Part shown: one piece after another, positions 1 to 6,746 of the stretch
Layout of the letters: each line of letters starts with the position of its first letter
How positions within the stretch are numbered: the stretch's first letter is position 1
NCBI GenBank assembly: GCA_025361685.1
Contig: JANYKE010000223.1
Location: 1 to 8,432 of the forward strand
DNA: 8,432 bases
Source: Eubacteriales bacterium
GTDB taxonomy: Bacteria; Bacillota; Clostridia; JANYKE01
Direction of reading: 5' to 3'
The notes under the pieces: generated by a model
Databases searched by the model: none
Told to the model about the DNA's origin: nothing
What the model saw: the letters and a program-made list of their open reading frames with translations, nothing else
Program-made: the position numbers and the translations under genes

Positions 1-1026
<1,026 letters not shown>

Positions 1027-1036
1027 TTACTCGTTT

Positions 1037-1065
1037 AGTTTACATCAATTTGCAAATATTTTCAA
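1037..1065 (-). promoter_or_regulatory. Probable sigma-A promoter of gap
   Basis: Read on the minus strand, a -35 box TTGAAA (1065-1060, five of six consensus bases) is followed by a 17-nt spacer and a -10 box TAAACT (1042-1037, four of six) with TG directly upstream. The start of transcription would fall near 1030, leaving a leader of roughly 35 nt with the Shine-Dalgarno site inside it. The whole nth-gap spacer is 146 nt and contains no other gene. Confidence 0.6.
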
Positions 1066-1088
1066 TACTTATTATTGGAAATGATGCA

Positions 1089-1108
1089 AAAAGAACATAA
1101 AAGAACAT
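1089..1108 (-). repeat. Perfect 10-bp tandem repeat upstream of the gap promoter
   Basis: Two exact adjacent copies of ATGTTCTTTT (minus strand) lie 24 bp upstream of the -35 box of gap. Ten base pairs is about one helical turn, so a protein could read both copies from the same DNA face. It could be an operator for gap, or simply a chance slippage repeat in AT-rich DNA; no known binding motif was recognised. Confidence 0.45.
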
Positions 1109-1142
1109 TAATAAAACCTAAAAAAATATATACGAAAATATA

Positions 1143-1778
1143 TTAGTTTGTTCGATAGAATTTGCAGAGATCATTTATTACGCATAATGAACATTGTGGA
1201 TTGCGGGCATAACAGATATTTCTACCATGAAAAACGAGCAGGTGTGAAAAAATTGTCCACATGTCTTTTGGCACGACCCTCATAATATCAAATTCAATTT
1301 TTGTAGGATCCTGGTTTTTTGACAACCCGATTCTATTTGATAATCTTTTGGTGTGTGTATCAACAATAACGCTCGGAACATGAAAGATGTCCCCAAGCAC
1401 TACATTTGCTGTTTTACGCCCTACGCCCGGCAACGTAACAAGCTCTTCCAATTTCGGCGGAACTTCCCCATTGTACCTTTCTAAAATCATTATCGCTGTT
1501 CCAATTATATTCTTTGCCTTATTATGATAAAATCCTGTTGATTTTATGTCCTGTTCAAGTTCATTCAAGTCTGCATTTGCAAATGCTTTTATAGATTTGT
1601 ATTTCTTAAATAGCGGCTTAGTCACAATATTAACTCTCACGTCTGTACACTGTGCAGAGAGTTGCGTTGCCACAAGTAACTGAAAAGGCTTATCGTAATC
1701 AAGCGAGCATTTCGCTTCCGGATAATCACGAATAAGCCTTTTATATATTTCAATTGCTTTTTCTTGTTTTGTTATCAT
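1143..1778 (-). CDS. nth: Endonuclease III, DNA glycosylase/AP lyase with 4Fe-4S cluster
   Basis: Base-excision repair enzyme that removes oxidised pyrimidines and cleaves the abasic site by beta-elimination. At 211 residues it has the same length as the E. coli enzyme. The helix-hairpin-helix LPGVGRKTANVVLG (116-129) carries the catalytic Lys122, and Asp140 in VIVDTHTKRLSNR is the second catalytic residue, so it should be a bifunctional glycosylase rather than a MutY type. Cysteines 189, 196, 199 and 205 give the spacing C-x6-C-x2-C-x5-C, the classical iron-sulfur cluster loop. The ATG start lies 15 nt after the htrA stop, with only a weak GAAAG-like ribosome site, so translation is probably coupled to htrA and the gene has no promoter of its own. 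Its product is the last of this transcription unit before gap. Confidence 0.96.
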   Translation of the reverse strand: MITKQEKAIEIYKRLIRDYPEAKCSLDYDKPFQLLVATQLSAQCTDVRVNIVTKPLFKKYKSIKAFANADLNELEQDIKSTGFYHNKAKNIIGTAIMILERYNGEVPPKLEELVTLPGVGRKTANVVLGDIFHVPSVIVDTHTKRLSNRIGLSKNQDPTKIEFDIMRVVPKDMWTIFSHLLVFHGRNICYARNPQCSLCVINDLCKFYRTN

Positions 1779-1793
1779 ATAGATTGACTTTCT

Positions 1794-3245
1794 TTAGCTT
1801 TTTGATTCACCAAAAGTAATATCTATTGTTTTTGTTGATTTATCTGATTCTCTGTAATACTCAATTTTGACAGTATCTCCCGGTTTATACTGCGCTATAT
1901 CTGTTACAAGATCATCGTATTTTGTGACAGCATTACCGTTAAATTTCGTAACTATATCGCCTTTTTTAAGTCCTGCTTTGTCTGCGGGTCCCATAAGCGT
2001 AACATCAGCAACGTATAATCCTTCAGGAAGACTGTTCTGTTTTGCAATATCTGCCGTGAATCTTGTATCAAATGAAACTCCGATCAGTGGTCTTCCGGTA
2101 ACATATCCATTTTTAATAATATTATCTGCAATTGCTTTTACAGTGTTGCTTGGAATTGAAAACCCAAGACCCTCATATCCTGTCGCAGCAATTTTCAATA
2201 CATTTACACCAATAACTTCACCTTTAACGTTGCATAAGGCTCCTCCACTATTGCCGCTATTAATCGCTGCATCAGTCTGGATAAGTGTCATTGTCTTATT
2301 GTCATCAGTCTTAATAGTTCTGTTCAATCCACTGATTACTCCCATGCTAACCGAGCCAACCAATTCCATTCCACCCGGGTTGCCAATTGCAATTGCTATA
2401 TCTCCTACCTGAGCGTTATCCGAATTGCCAAATTCAGCAGTTGGAAATCCTTTTCCATCAATTTTCAAAATTGCAAGATCTGTTTTTTCATCTCTTCCTA
2501 CAACTGTTGCAGAATAAGATTTGTTTACATCGCTTGGAAAATATACTTCAATTTTTGCGCTGCTATCCATAGTACCATTGTTGGAATTATAGGCATTTGC
2601 GATAACGTGATTGTTGGTTACTATATATCCGTCTGAATTGTATACAATCCCCGACCCTTCAAATTGCTGTTGCTGTGCTTGTTGATTTCCATAAGCAAAC
2701 GGGAATGTATCAATCGTATTTGCTGCTATCACTGTTAGCTTAACTCCAACAATTGATGGTGAAGTCTTCTTTGCTACTGCCGAGACAAGACTAATATCGC
2801 CTGAATTAGTATTTATTGTGACAGGATTCAGCTGTCCGCTGCCAATGTTAAGTTTTGGAAGTACAAAAAGAAATGCTGATGCAAAAATCATTCCGCCGAT
2901 AATTGCTCCGGCCAAAGCAACAAAAAGCATTTTAGTAAAAGTCTTGCCATGTGACTTTTTATGCCCATTGTTCTCATATTTTTCTCTGTAATATTGGCCT
3001 GCTTCGCCGGTAGGATTATAATAATACTGTGCCTGAGTTGTTTGTTGCTCAACAGGTTGCTGCACAGCCGGCTGCTCATAATCATTTTGCAAATTGGTAT
3101 CATAACTCTCAACAATAATCTCATCTTGATACTCATTCGGAATATCATCTTGATTGCTATAATCTTCATCAACTATAAATTCATTCTCCGAATAACTTTC
3201 GCTTTCTGGATTTTCATTTGTTTTGTCCTTCAATTCCTCACTCAT
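1794..3245 (-). CDS. htrA: HtrA/DegP-family membrane-anchored serine protease with C-terminal PDZ domain
   Basis: Envelope quality-control protease or chaperone that degrades misfolded exported proteins outside the membrane. The 483 residues contain, in order: a cytosolic tail of about 100 residues that is acidic, then rich in Gln and Tyr; a basic stretch and one membrane helix (about 105-130); a trypsin-like domain (about 150-370) with His213 (VTNNHVI), Asp256 (KTDLAIL) and Ser333 (GNSGGAL) as the catalytic triad; and one PDZ domain (about 385-478, including GPADKAGLKKGDIV). The topology is that of Firmicutes HtrA proteins, with signal-anchor rather than cleaved signal peptide. A Gln-rich run QQAQQQQF (188-195) lies just before the beta-strand leading to the catalytic His. 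The start ATG has a very strong site GAGGAGGTAAC (3249-3259). The gene directly follows the kinase, after 96 nt, and is the probable target of that system. Paralogue naming (htrA, htrB, yyxA, degP) cannot be settled here. Confidence 0.95.
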   Translation of the reverse strand: MSEELKDKTNENPESESYSENEFIVDEDYSNQDDIPNEYQDEIIVESYDTNLQNDYEQPAVQQPVEQQTTQAQYYYNPTGEAGQYYREKYENNGHKKSHGKTFTKMLFVALAGAIIGGMIFASAFLFVLPKLNIGSGQLNPVTINTNSGDISLVSAVAKKTSPSIVGVKLTVIAANTIDTFPFAYGNQQAQQQQFEGSGIVYNSDGYIVTNNHVIANAYNSNNGTMDSSAKIEVYFPSDVNKSYSATVVGRDEKTDLAILKIDGKGFPTAEFGNSDNAQVGDIAIAIGNPGGMELVGSVSMGVISGLNRTIKTDDNKTMTLIQTDAAINSGNSGGALCNVKGEVIGVNVLKIAATGYEGLGFSIPSNTVKAIADNIIKNGYVTGRPLIGVSFDTRFTADIAKQNSLPEGLYVADVTLMGPADKAGLKKGDIVTKFNGNAVTKYDDLVTDIAQYKPGDTVKIEYYRESDKSTKTIDITFGESKS

Positions 3246-3276
3246 AATGTTACCTCCTCAATTTAGTTACAACTTG

Positions 3277-3340
3277 ATTATATTCTGTATTCTTTGAAAA
3301 ATTGTGAACAGAATGTTAAATATAATGTAGAATTTGTAAA
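3277..3340 (-). promoter_or_regulatory. Putative activator-dependent promoter and operator boxes for htrA
   Basis: A perfect -10 box TATAAT (3282-3277, minus strand) has no acceptable -35: the hexamer 17 nt upstream is ACAATT. Upstream stand four related boxes: TTTACA (3340-3335), TCTACA (3331-3326), TTTAACA (3320-3314) and TTCACA (3308-3303), with ends 9, 12 and 11 bp apart. OmpR/PhoB-family regulators commonly bind direct repeats near 11-bp spacing just upstream of a poor -35. The adjacent regulator gene makes it the natural candidate. The boxes are short and AT-rich, so chance remains possible. Confidence 0.4.
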
Positions 3341-3341
3341 T

Positions 3342-4844
3342 TTATTCCTCACCATTATTAATGCAAATTATAAATTCAGTTCCGCTCCCTACGCTCGAAT
3401 TAACATCAATCTTTAAGCCCTGTGAATCAATTATATTCTTAACAATAGCGAGCCCAAGTCCTGTTCCTGCATCATCTCTGATTCGGGATTTATCAGCTTT
3501 ATAAAATCTGTCCCAAATGTACTTCATATCATCCCTACTCATTCCTTTTCCATGATCCTTTATGGAAACGCACACCATCTTGTGACTGTCATAGTATACC
3601 TTAATTTCAATTGGCGACCCACTCTGCGAAAATTTAATTGCATTTTGAATCAAATTCATAATCACTCTTTGAATAGAATCACTATCAGCTCTGGCAATTA
3701 TACTTTCATATTCATATGTTGCATTAATTCTAATATTTTTTTCAACAATTGGTTTTTCAAACATGACTATGGCTCTCTTGCATATCTCGCATATGTCAAA
3801 ATCCTTTGCCTCAAAAATCTCTTTGCCGGACTCAATACTAACAAGTTCTAGCAAATCGTTAAGCATTTTATTTAATCTGACAGATTCATTTTTAACAATC
3901 TGAAGATAGTATTCCTGTCGTTCCGATGGGATTGTACCATCTAAAATTCCTTCAACAAATCCGCTAATTGATGTCATTGGAGTTCTTATCTCATGCGAAA
4001 CATTTGAAATAAATTCGCGCCGCATATTTTCAAGATTTTCAAGACTATCAATCATTTGGTTAAAGCTGTCCGACAATTCACCGATTTCATCCCCTGAAAT
4101 AATTTCTACACGTTTATCGAATTTGCCTGCAACAACTTCTTGTGCTGCAACTCTCATTGATTTAATTGGTCTTGTAATTCTTCGAGAGACAAAGTAAATT
4201 GTAATCGTTGCAAGCAAGGCAATTCCAAGTGCACACAGACTAAAAATCTGCAAAATCTTAACTCTGCCTGCATCAAGATCCGGAACCGGAAGAAATACAT
4301 AAACATTTCCTTCAGGCACATTGTTAATCGAAAATTCATTGGCGACTGTAAGCCAGGAAAATCCAGTATCTGAAAAAAGATCGTAAAAATTTCCTATTTC
4401 GCTATATGTTCCCCCGTCACTGCCAATCACGTTAATTTGTTTCTGATCCGGAAATTTAAGAACACCACTGCTTCCGCGTAAAAACTTAGAGATCACTGTT
4501 GAAGACAAACTGCTGTCCTTGATGCCGCTTTTTATTAGCGATGGATAAATATTCCCATCTTTATCTGCAATCACTATCATCGCTCCCAAAGAATCAGCAG
4601 TTCGTTGTATGTAAGCATTTACAAGTGGAAATACCGTTGATAAATTTCGGTTATATGTTGACTGCAAAACAGATACAACACCATCAATGCTTCCGGTTAT
4701 CATCGATTTTTTTTCACTGTAAATAAAGTCGCCTGAAAAATAGTAGAATACACTTCCTAGTGCGATAAAAGAAATAATTGATATCGATATGTAAATCAAT
4801 ACCAACTTGACAAATATTGATTTAAAAACCTTATTTTGTTTCAA
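3342..4844 (-). CDS. Two-component sensor histidine kinase, HAMP-HisKA-HATPase, membrane
   Basis: Autophosphorylating sensor that passes phosphate to the regulator encoded just upstream. The 500 residues contain TM1 (about 10-35), an extracytoplasmic sensor of about 160 residues, TM2 (about 197-219), HAMP (about 220-272), and HisKA with phospho-accepting His284 in SNVSHEIRTP. The ATPase domain has the N box NLIQNAIKFS (Asn401), G1 DHGKGM (430-435), the F box WDRFYKAD and G2 GTGLGLAIV (460-468). All catalytic boxes are intact. The sensor region (MIVIADKDGNIY, then VYVFLPVPD) suggests a PAS/Cache-like fold, but its ligand is unknown. The start is TTG: the frame has a TGA upstream and no ATG until residue 48, which is past TM1. 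It overlaps the regulator by 14 nt, with GGGGAG-rich sequence in front. The pairing with htrA recalls CssS or CpxA systems, by context only. Confidence 0.94.
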   Translation of the reverse strand: MKQNKVFKSIFVKLVLIYISISIISFIALGSVFYYFSGDFIYSEKKSMITGSIDGVVSVLQSTYNRNLSTVFPLVNAYIQRTADSLGAMIVIADKDGNIYPSLIKSGIKDSSLSSTVISKFLRGSSGVLKFPDQKQINVIGSDGGTYSEIGNFYDLFSDTGFSWLTVANEFSINNVPEGNVYVFLPVPDLDAGRVKILQIFSLCALGIALLATITIYFVSRRITRPIKSMRVAAQEVVAGKFDKRVEIISGDEIGELSDSFNQMIDSLENLENMRREFISNVSHEIRTPMTSISGFVEGILDGTIPSERQEYYLQIVKNESVRLNKMLNDLLELVSIESGKEIFEAKDFDICEICKRAIVMFEKPIVEKNIRINATYEYESIIARADSDSIQRVIMNLIQNAIKFSQSGSPIEIKVYYDSHKMVCVSIKDHGKGMSRDDMKYIWDRFYKADKSRIRDDAGTGLGLAIVKNIIDSQGLKIDVNSSVGSGTEFIICINNGEE

Positions 4845-5517
4845 ATTTATATCCCACTCCCCAGACTGTTTTCAATTCCCACGGAGCATCTTCCTTCAAT
4901 ATCTTTTCCCTTATCCTCTTAACATGAACATCAATTGTCCTTGCATCCCCAAAAAAGTCATATTCCCATATTTGTTCAAGAAGTTGATCACGTGTATAAA
5001 CCTTATTTGGATTTGATGCAAGGAAAAATAATGTCTCTAATTCCTTAGGCGTCATCTCAACCTTATTACCATCAAGTTTGACCGTATAATTTGATTTATT
5101 TATTATCAATCCGGGATATGCAATCTCTTCACTTTCACCAATGTCCTGCTTGAACCTTCTCATTACTGCCTTAATTCTAGCAACAAGCTCTTTTGTTTCA
5201 AATGGTTTTACCATATAATCATCTGCCCCAAGCTCGAGTCCCAAAACTTTATCAAAGGTTTCGCCCTTTGCTGAAAGCATAATAATTGGAATTTTGCTTA
5301 TATTTCGAACTTCACGGCAAACCTGCAGTCCATCCATTCCGGGTAGCAACAAATCCAAAATAATCAGATCGTGTGCCTTCTGCTTGAACAGTGCAAGACC
5401 TTTGACACCATCAAACACAACATCAACATTGTATCCTTCTTTTTCAAGATATAATCGTATTAATTCACATATATTCTTATCATCGTCAATAACTAAAATG
5501 TTTTTCTTCGGTTCCAT
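4831..5517 (-). CDS. Two-component response regulator, OmpR/PhoB family
   Basis: Cytosolic DNA-binding regulator, presumed partner of the following kinase. From the ATG at 5517 it has 228 residues, normal for the family. The receiver domain (about 5-120) shows the acidic pocket Asp11/Asp12, phospho-acceptor Asp55 in IILDLLLPGMDG, Ser82 in MLSAKG, the switch residue Tyr101 and Lys104 in YMVKPF. The winged helix (about 130-226) has the transactivation loop region, recognition helix DARTIDVHVKRIREKI (191-206) and wing TVWGVGYKF. A longer frame begins at a TTG at 5538, but that codon has no ribosome site and its first base is the last base of the likely -10 box, so a transcript from that promoter would not include it. 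The chosen ATG has GAGGTG at 5529-5524 with a 6-nt spacer. The regulator probably activates htrA and perhaps its own operon, which is inferred from position. Confidence 0.95.
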   Translation of the reverse strand: MEPKKNILVIDDDKNICELIRLYLEKEGYNVDVVFDGVKGLALFKQKAHDLIILDLLLPGMDGLQVCREVRNISKIPIIMLSAKGETFDKVLGLELGADDYMVKPFETKELVARIKAVMRRFKQDIGESEEIAYPGLIINKSNYTVKLDGNKVEMTPKELETLFFLASNPNKVYTRDQLLEQIWEYDFFGDARTIDVHVKRIREKILKEDAPWELKTVWGVGYKFETK

Positions 5518-5523
5518 AATTTT

Positions 5524-5529
5524 CACCTC
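5524..5529 (-). promoter_or_regulatory. Ribosome binding site that fixes the response-regulator start
   Basis: GAGGTG on the minus strand lies 6 nt before the ATG at 5517. The alternative upstream TTG at 5538 has no comparable site, so the shorter 228-residue protein is favoured over the 235-residue reading. Confidence 0.8.
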
Positions 5530-5537
5530 ACGCGACA

Positions 5538-5566
5538 ATTGTATACCATATGAAAATCAAAATCAA
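5538..5566 (-). promoter_or_regulatory. Probable sigma-A promoter of the two-component operon
   Basis: Minus strand TTGATT (5566-5561), a 17-nt spacer, then TACAAT (5543-5538, five of six consensus bases). It fills the 60-nt gap between the ychF stop and the regulator ATG. Expected transcription start is near 5531, giving a very short leader. I saw no terminator hairpin between ychF and the regulator, so read-through from ychF could add to this promoter. Confidence 0.55.
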
Positions 5567-5577
5567 TTAATATTATG

Positions 5578-6672
5578 CTATACGTTAAACCTAAACAGTG
5601 TAATATCACCATCATTCATCACATAGCTGCTTCCCTCGGAACGAACCAGCCCCTTTTCCTTGGCGGCATTATATGAACCAAACTCCACAAGCTTATCGTA
5701 TGCAACTATTTCAGCTCGAATAAATCCCTTTTCAAAGTCAGTATGAATTTTGCCGGCGGCCTGGGGAGCCTTTGTTCCTCTGCTAATTGTCCATGCGCGC
5801 ACCTCTTTAGGGCCTGCCGTAAGAAAACTGATAAGGTTTAGTATTTTATAACTTTCTTTAATCAGTTTATCGAGTCCTGATTCATTTATTCCAAGAACCT
5901 CAAGAAATTCCTTCTTATCATTTTCTGTTAGAGCTGCAATCTCTTGCTCAATCTTGCTGCAAATGATCATAACACCTGACTCATCGTTCTTTCCATATTC
6001 GATCAGCTCATTTATAAATGGATTTTCTTCCTCGTGACCAATATCGTCTTCAGAAATATTTCCTGCATATAGAACAGGCTTCGATGTAATCAAAAACAGT
6101 TCGTCTACAAACTTCTGTTCTTCCGATGAAAATTCCATTCTTCTTACGGGAATCTCTTTTTCAAGATCATTATAAATTCTATCTAAAATTTCTGATTCAA
6201 AAATTATTTTTTTATCGCCGCTCTTAAGTTGTTTTTTGGTTTTATCAATTCTTTTTTCCAGCATTTCCATATCAGAAAAAATCAGTTCGTATTCAATTGT
6301 TTTTATATCTCTTGTCGGAGCAATTGTGCCTTCAACATGTACAATGTCAACATTTTCAAAACATCTCACAACATGAATGATTGCATCAACCTCCCTTATA
6401 TGTGAAAGAAATTTATTTCCCAGGCCCTCTCCTCTGCCTGCTCCCTTTACCAGTCCGGCAATATCTACAAATTCTATTGTTGTATGTGTAATCTTTTCGG
6501 GAGAATACAGTTTAGCAAGAAAGTTGAGTCGCTCGTCCGGCACGGGAACTACCCCGACATTTGGTTCAATTGTGCAAAAAGGATAATTTGCGCACTCGGC
6601 ACCGGCTTTTGTGATTGCATTAAACAAAGTACTCTTACCGACATTGGGAAGTCCCACAATTCCAAGTTTCAT
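5578..6672 (-). CDS. ychF: YchF/OLA1-type redox- and ribosome-associated P-loop ATPase
   Basis: Universally conserved Obg-related nucleotidase that binds ribosomes and, unlike relatives, prefers ATP to GTP in studied members. From the ATG at 6672 it has 364 residues, close to the 363 of E. coli. Walker A is GLPNVGKST (7-15), and the G3 region is DIAGLVKGAGRGEGLGNKFL (70-89). The usual NKxD specificity motif is replaced by NISE (205-208), the NxxE pattern linked to ATP use in this family. A helical coiled insertion follows the G3 region (about 125-175), and the C-terminal TGS domain (about 281-363) ends in GDITLFRFNV, typical of YchF. A GTG at 6681 would add three residues, but the strong site AAGGTGG overlaps that codon and is correctly placed for the ATG. 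The gene lies between the S1 gene and the two-component operon, so a translation-related role fits its upstream neighbour. Confidence 0.96.
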   Translation of the reverse strand: MKLGIVGLPNVGKSTLFNAITKAGAECANYPFCTIEPNVGVVPVPDERLNFLAKLYSPEKITHTTIEFVDIAGLVKGAGRGEGLGNKFLSHIREVDAIIHVVRCFENVDIVHVEGTIAPTRDIKTIEYELIFSDMEMLEKRIDKTKKQLKSGDKKIIFESEILDRIYNDLEKEIPVRRMEFSSEEQKFVDELFLITSKPVLYAGNISEDDIGHEEENPFINELIEYGKNDESGVMIICSKIEQEIAALTENDKKEFLEVLGINESGLDKLIKESYKILNLISFLTAGPKEVRAWTISRGTKAPQAAGKIHTDFEKGFIRAEIVAYDKLVEFGSYNAAKEKGLVRSEGSSYVMNDGDITLFRFNV

Positions 6673-6677
6673 TTTAT

Positions 6678-6686
6678 CCACCTTCC
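6678..6686 (-). promoter_or_regulatory. Ribosome binding site that fixes the ychF start
   Basis: GGAAGGTGG on the minus strand ends 5 nt before the ATG at 6672. It overlaps the alternative GTG at 6681, which therefore cannot use it. The short product beginning MKLGIVGLPNVGKS matches the usual N-terminus of the family. Confidence 0.8.
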
Positions 6687-6691
6687 GAATA

Positions 6692-6723
6692 CAAAGCCGT
6701 ACTTTAAATAAAGCACGGCTTTG
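6692..6723 (-). terminator. Strong hairpin between ispH-rpsA and ychF; terminator or attenuator
   Basis: The arms 6723-6710 and 6705-6692 form a 14-bp stem with a single G-U wobble and a 4-nt loop AUUU. On the transcribed (minus) strand the 3' side is UUUG followed by UAUUC, so the U-tract is poor unless the lower stem is ignored. It begins 24 nt after the S1 stop codon and ends 5 nt before the ychF ribosome site. A second, purely A/T inverted repeat (AATTTTA-AAA-TAAAATT, 6748-6732) overlaps the S1 stop. I could not find a clear promoter between this hairpin and ychF, so partial read-through or a role in leader control is as likely as full termination. Confidence 0.45.
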
Positions 6724-6746
6724 GCTATAAAAATTTTATTTTAAAA

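Noticed and set aside
1120..1145. Inverted repeat plus T-run after the nth stop, possible terminator
   Set aside because: The stem is only 5 A/T pairs (1128-1132 with 1139-1143) with a 6-nt loop. It is followed by an A and then seven T on the minus strand, but such a stem is too weak to call a terminator with confidence.
1867..2412. Plus-strand open frame of 181 codons opposite htrA
   Set aside because: It lies fully within the protease and PDZ domains of htrA on the other strand and shows no motif of its own. The hydrophobic, Ser/Pro/Leu-rich composition is typical of an antisense reading.
5536..5538. TTG as start of the response regulator (235-residue version)
   Set aside because: No ribosome site precedes it, its first base is the last base of the likely -10 box, and the ATG seven codons later has a good GAGGTG site and gives the usual N-terminus.
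6679..6681. GTG as start of ychF (367-residue version)
   Set aside because: The ribosome site overlaps this GTG, and the ATG three codons later gives the normal YchF N-terminus and spacing.
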